Source of the DNA: a virus | Reading direction: 5' to 3' (one strand) | Virus record (IMG/VR): IMGVR_UViG_3300023196_001369 | Location: 1 to 42,057 of that record | DNA: 42,057 nucleotides | Shown here: positions 13,666 to 22,722 of the stretch, in pieces | Layout of the letters: each line of letters starts with the position of its first letter | How positions within the stretch are numbered: position 1 is the first letter of the stretch | Position numbers and translations under genes: made by a program | Notes under the pieces: model-generated | What the model saw: the letters and a program-made list of their open reading frames with translations, nothing else | Database searches by the model: none | Told to the model about the DNA's origin: nothing

Positions 13666-14669
13666 AATGCGTTATATATGTCCACTAGTAGTTTCTTGTC
13701 AATCATTTCACTGTCTACAGCATTTAAGCTATTGTACACAATTTGGTCTACATTTTCAACTTCAATGTCATCAACTTGTCGCCAATCTTGCGCATGTTCT
13801 TCTTTCTTGCTGGGCATTAGTGTAATATCACGTAATTGATATTGTGCCGCAAATGTTTCTTTAATAAAGTTTGCTTCTTCGTATGTAATGTTTACATCTA
13901 ATACAGCACGACAATAAGTGTTGTGGTTTAAGATGTTTTCAGCATCATCAATCAGTCTACTAAGTGGAACAGTTCTATAACGTGGACCATCAAAGTCAAA
14001 GTATTCAGGCTTTCCGCCCCAAGACAATTTCATCATACCCCTGTCGTCATCCCAAGCGTCAGCATAGTTGTGCGGAAAGGGAGACCCAAGGTAATGAATA
14101 TTACCTTTATGCTGACGCTTGTGGAAGTGGCCACTGAATACGTATTCAGGGCCTGACAGATGTTCTACATTAATGCCGCCATGATCTGGCATTTCTACCA
14201 TAGCATTCATTTTAAAATGCGGCAGTTCAAAGTGTCCAAACATATAACGAGCTTGTACTTTATGTATGCGTTTCCATTCATCGCCTACTAACCAAGGTAC
14301 TAGTGCTACATCATCTTGTTGTAGTATATTTTCTACCAGTGTAACATTGTCAAAAACGTCTGCGTACGGCAAACTATTAAGGTCTCGCTTTTCACGATAG
14401 TATAGATCATGGTTTCCCATAATCATATACACCTTTTCAAAGTTTTCGCTTAATTTCTTTACAGCCTGTACACTGTGATTTAGCGTACTGATATTGATAC
14501 CTGATCTATGATGATGAAAATCACCTAAGAAAATACAGGTCTCGCAGTCTTTACTATTATCGACAAACCAATCAATAAACTTGTTACAATCATCATTGTA
14601 TTGTTTACTGTTGTTTTTTTGTCCATAATGGATATCACTAAAGCAAGCTGCTCTATTAAAAAATGTCAT
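13662..14669 (-). CDS. 47: Recombination nuclease subunit (gp47-like, Mre11/SbcD family)
   Basis: Calcineurin-like metallophosphoesterase partner of gp46. All phosphoesterase motifs are visible in 335 aa (T4 gp47: 339): SDIHYG (Asp12, His14), GDFHHH (Asp50), GNHD (86-88) and the SGHFHKRQHKG block near 175-185. The C-terminal part (about 230-335) would bind gp46. A sigma70-like promoter lies between it and gp55 (14698-14726), consistent with early/middle expression. Confidence 0.95.
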   Translation of the reverse strand: MTFFNRAACFSDIHYGQKNNSKQYNDDCNKFIDWFVDNSKDCETCIFLGDFHHHRSGINISTLNHSVQAVKKLSENFEKVYMIMGNHDLYYREKRDLNSLPYADVFDNVTLVENILQQDDVALVPWLVGDEWKRIHKVQARYMFGHFELPHFKMNAMVEMPDHGGINVEHLSGPEYVFSGHFHKRQHKGNIHYLGSPFPHNYADAWDDDRGMMKLSWGGKPEYFDFDGPRYRTVPLSRLIDDAENILNHNTYCRAVLDVNITYEEANFIKETFAAQYQLRDITLMPSKKEEHAQDWRQVDDIEVENVDQIVYNSLNAVDSEMIDKKLLVDIYNAL

Positions 14670-14697
14670 AGAATACTTTCCATTATTGTATAATGTT

Positions 14698-14726
14698 AAT
14701 TTACAATGTTATTGTATGATTGTCAA
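14698..14726 (-). promoter_or_regulatory. Sigma70-like promoter TTGACA-17-TAAATT for gp47-46
   Basis: Minus-strand TTGACA (plus 14721-14726) abuts the end of the gp55 gene and is followed after 17 nt by TAAATT (14698-14703). The ATG of gp47 is about 30 nt further on. Confidence 0.5.
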
Positions 14727-15605
14727 CTAGAAATTTGTTCCAGTAGCTTCTTTGCGATCTTTCTCGCTTTTTTCGTCCCATTTTGCTTTTTCAGCCGCTT
14801 CATGGTCAAGTTGTCTACTAAAGCTAGGGTTAAATCCGTTCTCTTGTAGCAGGTCATCACGTATATTTTGATTACGTTTCTCAAGGTTAAGTACCCGTGT
14901 AAAGCTATTTGTAACAACAGCCGTATAATACGCAAAAGGATTTTGACTTTTGTCTTCATTAAACTTTAAGCCTATTTGAGATAGTTGCATAAGAGCATGA
15001 CTTCTCATTTCGTCTACATAAGTGTATCCACGCCAGTTACTACGCATACTATAACGTTCACATAGTTTGATATACATTTTTGCTAATTCGTTTGTTGTAT
15101 AACCATGTGTTGTACTAAACGATCCATTGTCAATACCACCTTCCCAGTGGCTTCGTACTACTTCTTGTACTTCTCCATCACGTTTAGCATAGTGTTTAAA
15201 TGGTGGAAAATTAACTTTAACGTGTTGATCTGCTTCTGTTTTTGGATTAGTTTTGCGCTTTGCATCACCTGGTACATGATCAAATGTCATTAGACGAAAA
15301 ATTAATTCATCTGGATCAATGTCTTCTGGATGTACTCTGGTCTCAGCTTGTTTTGGTTTGTCCTTAACACGCTTGCCACTTGCTTGCCATCTAGCATAAG
15401 ATTCTTCATAGCCTTGTGAACTTAGCACACTGGCTCTATTTTCTCTTGCTTGTTGGATAATATCTGGATCAAAAATATCTTCATAACTGTTTACAATGAT
15501 ATCAAATCTACTATAATTTTCATCTACTAGATGACAATATGTTAGTTTACTCTTGTGAATTTCTTTTAACATATCTTTGTTGTTTAGATAATTTTGTTTT
15601 CTCAT
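14727..15605 (-). CDS. 55: Late-transcription sigma factor (gp55-like)
   Basis: Binds host core RNA polymerase and directs it to TATAAATA promoters, several of which are present in this window. The gp55 core is at about residues 170-260 (ELAKMYIKLCERYSM, the RGYTYVDEMRSHAL block, then FAYYTAVVTNSF and LNLEKRNQ). At 292 aa it is much longer than T4 gp55 (185 aa), mostly through an N-terminal extension of about 150 residues containing a Lys/Pro/Asp-rich segment. The start codon is the first in frame; an AAGGAAAG sequence lies just upstream. A sigma70-type promoter at 15629-15656 drives it. Confidence 0.9.
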   Translation of the reverse strand: MRKQNYLNNKDMLKEIHKSKLTYCHLVDENYSRFDIIVNSYEDIFDPDIIQQARENRASVLSSQGYEESYARWQASGKRVKDKPKQAETRVHPEDIDPDELIFRLMTFDHVPGDAKRKTNPKTEADQHVKVNFPPFKHYAKRDGEVQEVVRSHWEGGIDNGSFSTTHGYTTNELAKMYIKLCERYSMRSNWRGYTYVDEMRSHALMQLSQIGLKFNEDKSQNPFAYYTAVVTNSFTRVLNLEKRNQNIRDDLLQENGFNPSFSRQLDHEAAEKAKWDEKSEKDRKEATGTNF

Positions 15606-15628
15606 AAATCTTTCCTTAAATTACTACG

Positions 15629-15656
15629 AATATAACACATATTCTACCTTTGTCAA
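15629..15656 (-). promoter_or_regulatory. Sigma70-type promoter TTGACA-16-TATATT for gp55
   Basis: Minus-strand TTGACA (plus 15651-15656) and TATATT (15629-15634) with 16-nt spacing, 24 nt before the gp55 ATG. Host polymerase would make gp55 before late genes are read from the divergent late promoter at 15689. Confidence 0.65.
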
Positions 15657-15688
15657 GTCCTTCTAATTATACTAGCACTTATTGATGC

Positions 15689-15696
15689 TATAAATA
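15689..15696 (+). promoter_or_regulatory. Late promoter TATAAATA of the baseplate operon
   Basis: Perfect late box; predicted start near 15702 and a 13-nt leader that is almost entirely the ribosome site AGGAGA before ATG 15715. It can drive the long plus-strand baseplate unit. Confidence 0.8.
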
Positions 15697-15714
15697 GTAT
15701 TATAGGAGAACGAC

Positions 15715-16305
15715 ATGAGATACGCACAACTTAATGAAGCTGAAGCAACTGACATTGCTGTATTCTACGGAGGACGGTTTCAGCCTATGCACAGTGGCCA
15801 CCATAAAGTGTATATGGACCTTGTTCGTAAGTTTGGTTCTTCAAATGTATTTATCGCCACTACGATAGCCAAGAATGCACAGCCAGAAAAGGATCCGTTT
15901 AGTTACGAAGAGAAAACTGGCATTATGACTGACATGTTTGGTGTACCGGCTGATAAGATTATACGTACTAGTCCGTATCAGCCTGACGTTAGCGCAACTG
16001 GTAAAGATCCAAACAACACTGCGGTACTGTTGGTATTCAGTGAAAAAGATGCTGGACGTTTAAAAACAGGTGGCTATTTACGTATGTATAAAGACGGTGA
16101 ACAATTAACATCAAGTGACGAAGCAGGTTACATTTATACTGTTCCTGTTAAAGATGATGGGCGTAGTGCTACTACGTTTAGAAATGTAATGCGTATGGAT
16201 GGTATTGAAGACAAAAAGAAGCGTGAAGCATTTCAAGACTTCTTTGGTACATTTAATCCAAAAGTATATAACTTTGTAAAAGGAAAATTAAATGGCAGTC
16301 AGTAA
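15715..16305 (+). CDS. HxGH nucleotidyltransferase (cytidylyltransferase-like)
   Basis: A 196-aa protein with the FYGGRFQPMHSGHH motif (residues 17-30), where His26-x-Gly-His29 is the HxGH signature of the nucleotidylyltransferase superfamily (CTP:phosphoalcohol and NMN adenylyltransferases, HldE-type sugar-phosphate enzymes). A second phosphate-binding block is RTSPYQP (near 84-90), replacing the usual ISTSS form. Similar genes sit beside structural genes in marine T4-like phages, often named cytidylyltransferase; the substrate is not known. It has a perfect late promoter and overlaps the next gene by 14 nt, implying expression with virion proteins. Confidence 0.8.
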   Translation: MRYAQLNEAEATDIAVFYGGRFQPMHSGHHKVYMDLVRKFGSSNVFIATTIAKNAQPEKDPFSYEEKTGIMTDMFGVPADKIIRTSPYQPDVSATGKDPNNTAVLLVFSEKDAGRLKTGGYLRMYKDGEQLTSSDEAGYIYTVPVKDDGRSATTFRNVMRMDGIEDKKKREAFQDFFGTFNPKVYNFVKGKLNGSQ

Positions 16306-16885
16306 TTCAGCAAGAGCAAAATTAACTGGACCATCATTGTATTATGCTGGCCCAGCTGCAATATTACAACAGACTGGCGGGTTAGTTTTTCCTATACAAC
16401 CAGATATTGTGTACCAACAATCAGTTAATTACACTCCATATAATTTAACACACACTAACTATACATCACACGCATACGGCGGAACACCAAGTCCGTCAAT
16501 ACAAGTAACAGCACAATTTAGTAATGTTACTCGAGAAGAGCATTTATATACACAGGGCGTAATACATTACTTACGTAGTGTAACAAAAATGTTTTATGGG
16601 TTTGGGGACCAAAATCAAGACCCAGTAGCAGGTACTCCACCTCCTAAATTAAGATTTAGTAGTTTTGGGTCAAATCAATTTGATAAAGTGCCAGTGTATG
16701 TTGGCAGCGTAAGTATTCCATACCAAAGTGACACAGATTTAGTTGAAGTAGATGGACAAGCATTGCCAGCGATACAGACTATTTCGCTTGATTTACTTGT
16801 TAGTATGAATCCAGCTAGACAAAAAAGAGAATTTAGTAAACATCAGTTTATTAGTGGAAACGCATATAGTAAAGGATTTATCTGA
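16292..16885 (+). CDS. Baseplate tail-tube cap/initiator protein (gp48/gp54-like)
   Basis: A 197-aa protein resembling the tube-fold part of T4 gp48/gp54, which close the baseplate and start tube growth. Seen: VNYTPYNLTHTNYTSHAYGG (residues 46-65), VTAQFSNVTREEHLYTQGVIHYLRS-type helix, GTPPPKLRFSSFG and a beta-rich end. T4 gp48 and gp54 are 364 and 320 aa, so this is a minimal version. It precedes gp53 with a 1-nt overlap. Which of gp48 or gp54 it replaces cannot be decided. Confidence 0.65.
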   Translation: MAVSNSARAKLTGPSLYYAGPAAILQQTGGLVFPIQPDIVYQQSVNYTPYNLTHTNYTSHAYGGTPSPSIQVTAQFSNVTREEHLYTQGVIHYLRSVTKMFYGFGDQNQDPVAGTPPPKLRFSSFGSNQFDKVPVYVGSVSIPYQSDTDLVEVDGQALPAIQTISLDLLVSMNPARQKREFSKHQFISGNAYSKGFI

Positions 16886-17184
16886 TGGCAAATTATTCTA
16901 ATTCCAGCAGCTATGCGGCAACTCCGCAAAATTTAAAGTACTTGGATATATATCAACCAAAACTAACAGATGCTTCACTATCACAAGAAGCAAAACTTAT
17001 GCGCATTGGTAATAGATACAACCGTAGACCAGATCTACTTGCTTTTGACATGTATGGTAGCAGTAGTTATTGGTGGATATTTGTACACTATAATCGTGAC
17101 AAACTTCGGGATCCAATTAATGATTTTGTAGCAGGACTTGAAATTAAAGTACCTTCAAAGTCAAGTGCCTTCGGAGCTAGTTAA
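16885..17184 (+). CDS. 53: Baseplate wedge subunit (gp53-like, LysM-type)
   Basis: Ninety-nine residues matching the gp53 core: RRPDLLAFDMYGSSSYWWIF (about 47-66), then RD..NDF..G..I.VPS, the small LysM-like fold that locks wedges to the hub. T4 gp53 is 196 aa, so this keeps the essential domain. Tight overlaps with both neighbours (1 nt each) place it in the baseplate operon. Confidence 0.8.
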   Translation: MANYSNSSSYAATPQNLKYLDIYQPKLTDASLSQEAKLMRIGNRYNRRPDLLAFDMYGSSSYWWIFVHYNRDKLRDPINDFVAGLEIKVPSKSSAFGAS

Positions 17185-20100
17185 TGTCACCAACACCTCC
17201 TAGCAATCCTCCATCATTTGAATCACAACTTAGTTTCATTAACCATGAAATGGGAACTGGTGACGGTGGTAATGTGGCTAGCCAATTTCAAAATAATCCT
17301 AACATGTCAGTAAATCAAGCTGCTACTATATTTGAAAACCGGTACGAAAGAGCTGGCGGACATGCTCTTAGTACACGTATTGACAATGCTAATAATGTAT
17401 TCAGCGCAGCACAATCTGGTACACTTAGTTCAATAAGTCCTAATGTGTCAAGCGCATTTAATTATTTTACCAGTCAAGGATTCACTCCACAGCAAGCAAG
17501 TGGTATTGTTGGTAACTTAATGGCGGAAAGTACTAGTAGGCTTGATCCTGACGCATTTAATACAGCTGGCGGAGGTGATGGTGCTTTTGGTATTGCCCAA
17601 TGGCGTGCTGGAAGACAAGACAATGTACTTAACTGGGACGGCACGGCAATAATCCCATCAGAAGATTTTGTACCTGATCCAACCAATAATGTTGAAACTA
17701 TTAATAGTCCAGAAGCCGCGGCCCAAGCCGTAAATGGAGAAACAACACCAAATACAAGCGGTGAATCATTTTACAAAGATAATATCTTAAACAAGTATGA
17801 AGGCTATACTTATAGTTGGGCAATACATATGATTAACCCAACTCGTGCTCAAGAATTTGAAAAAAACCTCGAACAAGGTACTTTTATTACATTAGCTGAA
17901 TCTGGAGTTGAAAATGAGATCAGTATTGAAACAGTAATACAACAAACAACGTTGGCATTTGTAAGAGAAAATAGAAACTCAGTCTCGAATAGCTTTGATA
18001 TTTCCTTTACTGAAGCAAAGGGTATGACATTTCTTAATCGAATTATGCTAGCTGCCAGTGAACTTGGTATTAGAAATCATCTTGAAGCAAATTATCTACT
18101 TGAGCTCAACTTTCGAGGATGGAATACGTCTGATACTTCAATAAAAGATGAGGAAATTGGACCGTTTTATTATGTAGCAGGTATAACAGATTTTCAAATG
18201 AAACATACTGATAGTGCAACTAACTATCAAGTTACATTTATTGAAACTGAATACGCAGCTTACCGTCGAATGGACCTACACTTAAAAACTGACATAACAG
18301 TTACGGCTAGTAACTTTGGAGATTTTTTAGATAATTTTACTACTGAAGTTAATAAAGAAGTTAAAAGACAAGTTGAAACTACAATAGCAAGACTATATCC
18401 AAACGAATATGTATTTGGTACAAATGGAGAATCTGATGAATGGCGTAGTTGGGAATTTGATGCCATTGTTGGTTCTAATTTACAAGAAAGTCGCAATATT
18501 AGTGTTTCGTCATCTGGTGGAACTGTTACATTTGATTTAAAAAAAGGTACAGCTATGACAGCTGCCATTTCTGCAGCAGTATTACAAACTAGAAATTTTA
18601 AAAGGATACCACTTGTTGGAAATAATCAATTTGCTAAAGATAATACTAATGCTGGTACAATTGGAGATTACCAAAAACTAGCGGATCTAATGAAGTGGTT
18701 TATGTTTAAAACAAAAGTAGAATATCTAGTAGATTATGATCCAGTTGCCAAGCAATATCCAAGAAAATTTACATACAACATTACAGCATATACTATACCA
18801 CAAGGCATCCATGATCCTCTTAGTTTCACGAGACTGGCTGATGATGAGACGGCACAACGAACTCGCTTAAATAATATATTAAATTATGGATTATTGCGTA
18901 AACGATATGATTATACATATACTGGACTCAACAGTGAAGTCCTAGACCTTGATCTATCATTAAACACGATCTTTTTCGTTACTCAACCTATGGCTGGAGG
19001 AGGACTTGGTGCTGATGGGTTATTTCCTGGATTAACGCAAGCACAAAGTAGATCTCTTGCTACTGCAGACAGATATCGAGATGCTGTAAATGAAGTAACT
19101 CGGTTAGAACGTGAAGCTACAGCATTAAATGAAGAATTACAAAGTGCTGATCCAAGAAACGAAGATGGGCGAGTTGGACAAATTCGTACACAACTATCAG
19201 CTAATGCTAGTAATCAAGCGGCCGCAAGAAGCGTTTTAAACATGCGGAACAATGCAGTTAGATTAGCAGGGGAACAACTAGACGCTCAACGAAATACTGG
19301 TACTGTCGAGTTCACACCAACTAAAAACAAGTATATAACACAAACTGATCTTTATAGCAACAGTGATAGAGAAAAAATGAATAATTCAGTGCAGTTTGAT
19401 TATAGAAATGTTAGCGATAGTTTAGCTACTAGTGGTGTTGATGCTCAAGACGATCCCGGGGCAATGATGCTGGGCGCCTTAGAACTTAATCTTAATTCTA
19501 CTGGCGAGTTAGTTGAACAACGGCTATCTATTAGAGGTGATCCTTATTGGTTAGGTAAACCAAAAGGTGCAGCAGCAAGTAATGATAATCAGGCTGATTA
19601 TGATTTTGGCGGGCTAGGGTACTTTTTTAACATGAAATTTCCAGTTTATGAAAATGAAACTACTGGATTAATGCCTAAACAAAATTTTGGTGTAACAGCA
19701 TTGTACCGGGTTAGTACAGTAACATCACAATATATGATGGGAGAATTTAAACAAACTCTTGAATCAATACGAGACACAAATACAAACAATGAAACAATGA
19801 TACAACAGTTAATATCTGGTCAAATTGTTGGTGGACAAACTAGAACTCTACAACAAAAATACACTGATACAAATAATTCTGATAATGAAAACCCAAATCC
19901 AAACGGTGTTCCAGTGGACGATACTAGCACCACGCTTGATCCAGCAGCATCTGGAAATGCGCCAGGTAACATTAGCGGTGATACTGCTGGTGTTGATAAC
20001 AGATTATTAGCCGCAATGGGAGTTGCTGGCGCACAAACTGGATTAGATATGGTTGTAACAAGTGGCAATCGTGGTCCTGGTGGCAGTGGTAGACATAATG

Positions 20101-20432
20101 GATTTGCAGCTGATTCACAACTTCGAACTAGTGATGGTAGAGTACTAAGTGTTGAAAATCCTGCTGATCTAGCACTTATACAAAACTATACACAGGCCTT
20201 TTTGAACGAAACTCGTGCGCAAGGGTTAACACCAAGTGTAGGCATAGCTAACCCAGCATTCGGGTCTGGCAGTGAGCTATATATGAGTGGAACATCACAT
20301 CACTTTGATATTGCGATGACACCTGGCAGTGGCGCCAGTTTAAGCCCAACAGCAGCCCCATATTGGGGTGGCAGTACTCGTACAAAACACCACAGGCCAC
20401 CAACTTGGCTTGTGAACATGTATAATAGTTAA
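17184..20432 (+). CDS. Baseplate hub (gp27-like) with N-terminal lysozyme and C-terminal M15-like peptidase domains
   Basis: A 1082-aa modular hub. Residues 83-150 are the first half of a phage tail lysozyme domain (QGFTPQQASGIVGNLMAES with candidate catalytic Glu115, then GAFGIAQWRAGR). Residues 15-60 (QLSFINHEM...AATIFENRYERAGG) resemble that domain's second half, so the order looks circularly permuted. Residues about 210-600 look like a gp27-type hub (SFTEAKGMTFLNRIMLAASE, YLLELNFRGW). Residues 619-705 are a coiled-coil insertion. Residues about 940-1082 carry GSGRHNGFAAD and GTSHHFDIA, the H/D metal-ligand pattern of M15 (VanY/VanX) peptidases. It probably cuts peptidoglycan during injection. 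Function of each lytic module is inferred from motifs. Confidence 0.8.
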   Translation: MSPTPPSNPPSFESQLSFINHEMGTGDGGNVASQFQNNPNMSVNQAATIFENRYERAGGHALSTRIDNANNVFSAAQSGTLSSISPNVSSAFNYFTSQGFTPQQASGIVGNLMAESTSRLDPDAFNTAGGGDGAFGIAQWRAGRQDNVLNWDGTAIIPSEDFVPDPTNNVETINSPEAAAQAVNGETTPNTSGESFYKDNILNKYEGYTYSWAIHMINPTRAQEFEKNLEQGTFITLAESGVENEISIETVIQQTTLAFVRENRNSVSNSFDISFTEAKGMTFLNRIMLAASELGIRNHLEANYLLELNFRGWNTSDTSIKDEEIGPFYYVAGITDFQMKHTDSATNYQVTFIETEYAAYRRMDLHLKTDITVTASNFGDFLDNFTTEVNKEVKRQVETTIARLYPNEYVFGTNGESDEWRSWEFDAIVGSNLQESRNISVSSSGGTVTFDLKKGTAMTAAISAAVLQTRNFKRIPLVGNNQFAKDNTNAGTIGDYQKLADLMKWFMFKTKVEYLVDYDPVAKQYPRKFTYNITAYTIPQGIHDPLSFTRLADDETAQRTRLNNILNYGLLRKRYDYTYTGLNSEVLDLDLSLNTIFFVTQPMAGGGLGADGLFPGLTQAQSRSLATADRYRDAVNEVTRLEREATALNEELQSADPRNEDGRVGQIRTQLSANASNQAAARSVLNMRNNAVRLAGEQLDAQRNTGTVEFTPTKNKYITQTDLYSNSDREKMNNSVQFDYRNVSDSLATSGVDAQDDPGAMMLGALELNLNSTGELVEQRLSIRGDPYWLGKPKGAAASNDNQADYDFGGLGYFFNMKFPVYENETTGLMPKQNFGVTALYRVSTVTSQYMMGEFKQTLESIRDTNTNNETMIQQLISGQIVGGQTRTLQQKYTDTNNSDNENPNPNGVPVDDTSTTLDPAASGNAPGNISGDTAGVDNRLLAAMGVAGAQTGLDMVVTSGNRGPGGSGRHNGFAADSQLRTSDGRVLSVENPADLALIQNYTQAFLNETRAQGLTPSVGIANPAFGSGSELYMSGTSHHFDIAMTPGSGASLSPTAAPYWGGSTRTKHHRPPTWLVNMYNS

Positions 20433-20440
20433 GGAAAAAA

Positions 20441-21808
20441 ATGTCAAATAAAGAACAAAATAGAAGCACTGGCAGTAATAGAGATTCGATAGGCGTACCA
20501 GCATCATATTCTAGTGGTACTCGTTCTGGATTTTCAATGCCCACTGGTGTGTATGTAGGTAAAGTTGTTGAATCAGCTGACGGTGATTTCGGTGGCTCCA
20601 TATATGTGCAAATAGTTAATAGTCAGAAATGGGGGTCCACAGATACCCGAGAAGACAGACAAAAATTTACTAAAGTTAGAGCAGTTTCGCCATTTGGTGG
20701 TTCAATTACTAGTGCTGATGCTACAGTTACATATGGAGCAAGTTTTCCGCCTCCTGCTCCTGGTACTGAAGTATTAGTTGCGTTTACTGGTGATGGTCCA
20801 ACTGGATTTTTACTTGGTGTATTGCCAACTGTTGGGCGCAATGGATCAGTACCAGGATTACCAGCAAGTCAAATATCAGAATCTGATAATACTATTGGAC
20901 CGAGTATTGATCCTGGATTACAACAAAATAGCAATGTCCGCCCACGTCATCCAGTAGCAAATTCAGTTGCTGAACAAGGCACAGGATTAGATCCAATACG
21001 TGGTGTTGGTAGTAGTGGCGGTAGAAGAGAATCGCCAAGCAACGTAGCAGGGTTTTTAACACCAGCTGGGCATAGCTTTGTAATGGATGATGGCACAGTT
21101 GCTCATAAAGAAGGTGAGAACTATGTCCCAGACCAAGCTCGTGAAGAAGGTGAAAATAATCTAGTACGTTTACGCAGTGGTGGCGGCGCACAGATGCTAT
21201 TTAATGATAGTGCTGGTATTGTTTATATAACAAACCAAAAAGGTACTAGTTGGATGCAAATGGATAGCGATGGTAATGTTGATGTATATGCGGCGGGTAG
21301 TGTAAGTTATCACGCAGAAGAAGATTTTAATTTTTACGCAACTGGCGACATTAATATGGATGCCGACACATTTAATATTAAAGCAAGAGGTGCTGCAGGA
21401 ATACAAGCAGAAACAGCTACAGGACCAATACAACTTAAATCAAACAAAGATATACGCTTAACAACTGATTTAAACCTACAACTTAAAGCTAATGGGTATG
21501 GTAGAATTAGTACTGATGGTATGTTAGATTTAAACGGTCCAACAGCATTGGGAGCAGTAGGCCCAACAAGCGGAAGTTTAAGTGTAAACCGAGGTGTAAA
21601 AGAAAGTATTAATCCAAGAGTACCAGAACATGAACCTTGGGGCGGACACAGTGCCCAAGGAAGCAAGGTAGCAGCACAAGCACCAAGTAGCGCACAAACA
21701 ACAGTAAAAGATTATGATGTAACTAATTTAGAGTATCCTAACACTCCCCCACCGGGTACAAATAATAATGATGCTGTTAATACAGGAAGAAGAGCAGGTC
21801 CACAATGA
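20441..21808 (+). CDS. 5: Baseplate central spike (gp5-like, OB-fold and beta-helix, no lysozyme)
   Basis: A 455-aa spike. The N-terminal OB-fold (residues about 30-150: PTGVYVGKVVESADGDFGG, APGTEVLVAF, FLLGVLP) sits on the hub. After a linker, residues about 200-390 form short beta repeats typical of the gp5/VgrG triple helix (GHSFVMDDG, LRSGGGAQMLF, and the NVDVYAAGSVSYHA, GDINMDADTFNIKA, DIRLTTDLNLQLKA repeats). T4 gp5 (575 aa) carries a lysozyme between these parts; here it is absent and a lysozyme domain is found in the upstream hub. The tail is Pro/Asn-rich. Its stop overlaps the next start (ATGA). Confidence 0.85.
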   Translation: MSNKEQNRSTGSNRDSIGVPASYSSGTRSGFSMPTGVYVGKVVESADGDFGGSIYVQIVNSQKWGSTDTREDRQKFTKVRAVSPFGGSITSADATVTYGASFPPPAPGTEVLVAFTGDGPTGFLLGVLPTVGRNGSVPGLPASQISESDNTIGPSIDPGLQQNSNVRPRHPVANSVAEQGTGLDPIRGVGSSGGRRESPSNVAGFLTPAGHSFVMDDGTVAHKEGENYVPDQAREEGENNLVRLRSGGGAQMLFNDSAGIVYITNQKGTSWMQMDSDGNVDVYAAGSVSYHAEEDFNFYATGDINMDADTFNIKARGAAGIQAETATGPIQLKSNKDIRLTTDLNLQLKANGYGRISTDGMLDLNGPTALGAVGPTSGSLSVNRGVKESINPRVPEHEPWGGHSAQGSKVAAQAPSSAQTTVKDYDVTNLEYPNTPPPGTNNNDAVNTGRRAGPQ

Positions 21809-22689
21809 TTTTACAAAAATATAATACTGATTGGACTGAGTTTACTCTTAAAGATGCTGAATGGGACACATCTATATTCATTGACGATATATATGCTAGT
21901 GATATTATAATCCTAGTGACACTCAATATGGCACGTTATGTTGGCTACAATCAAACTGGATATAGTATTGCTGGTGCCAAACGAGGTATTACTGAACAAG
22001 AAGCATATGATATCTGGACTAAAGATTTTCAAAATAATCAAAGATTATTAATACGCCAGTTGAAATCATTTGGATTAACAAGTATACCACAGTGTGTATT
22101 TGATGGACTATTATTATACTACATTATTAATGGTGATGTGTTAACTGTTACAGCAGATGAAGGCGTATATGAAATACGTGATTATATTGCTGACAGTGAT
22201 TGGACAACAGTAGCTAGCATGATTAAGCGCAGTAATTTTAACAGACTGTTTTGTGTACAAGCAGCTAGTATTATAAGATTGAGTGATTATGGTAAATCAA
22301 AATCACGTAGCTGGATGAGACAAACTGGTATATTCGAAATGCGTGACAAGAATGAAATAAGAGCACTAGACGAAAATAATTTAGAAAGAGCAAGGTTTGC
22401 TTACTACGCAGAGACCTTAAAATTTCTTCCTAATACACCAGAAGGTATAAAACGAACTATCGCTAAAGCATATGTTAACACGTTGGTTGTTGAAAACTTT
22501 ACGCATAGTGACAGTAATGTATATACAATAACAAATAGTCCTAGTATGGAACCAGTGGAAAAACTTCTGGTAGAAGTAAATGGCGAAGCAATTCAACATT
22601 ATTTTGACTTTACTTTACTTAATAACGTTATTACTATAACTAAATCCTTAAAAACTGGTGATATTGTGCGATTTACTACTAAAATCTAA
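21805..22689 (+). CDS. Baseplate-operon protein of unknown function (lysozyme-like pattern without catalytic Glu)
   Basis: A 294-aa protein between the spike and gp25. Residues about 45-175 have an order of short blocks like GH24 lysozymes (YVGYNQTGYSI, ITEQEAYDIW, FDGLLLYYIINGD, a later R..WMRQTGIFEMRD), but no glutamate sits where T4 lysozyme has Glu11, so an inactive structural fold is more likely than an enzyme. The C-terminal 80 residues look beta-rich. No sure family. It may be a baseplate or tail component. Confidence 0.6.
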   Translation: MILQKYNTDWTEFTLKDAEWDTSIFIDDIYASDIIILVTLNMARYVGYNQTGYSIAGAKRGITEQEAYDIWTKDFQNNQRLLIRQLKSFGLTSIPQCVFDGLLLYYIINGDVLTVTADEGVYEIRDYIADSDWTTVASMIKRSNFNRLFCVQAASIIRLSDYGKSKSRSWMRQTGIFEMRDKNEIRALDENNLERARFAYYAETLKFLPNTPEGIKRTIAKAYVNTLVVENFTHSDSNVYTITNSPSMEPVEKLLVEVNGEAIQHYFDFTLLNNVITITKSLKTGDIVRFTTKI

Positions 22690-22709
22690 AACGTAGCAGT
22701 TAATTTTGC

Positions 22710-22717
22710 TATAAATA
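22710..22717 (+). promoter_or_regulatory. Late promoter TATAAATA abutting the gp25 start codon
   Basis: Perfect box ending 5 nt before ATG 22723. If the box spans -13 to -6 as in T4, transcription would start at the A of the ATG and give a leaderless mRNA; there is no Shine-Dalgarno site in the gap. Confidence 0.7.
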
Positions 22718-22722
22718 TCAGT

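Noticed and set aside
21805-22689. Active phage lysozyme
   Set aside because: The GH24-like order of blocks is only suggestive and no catalytic glutamate is seen near the N-terminus; kept as unknown function.
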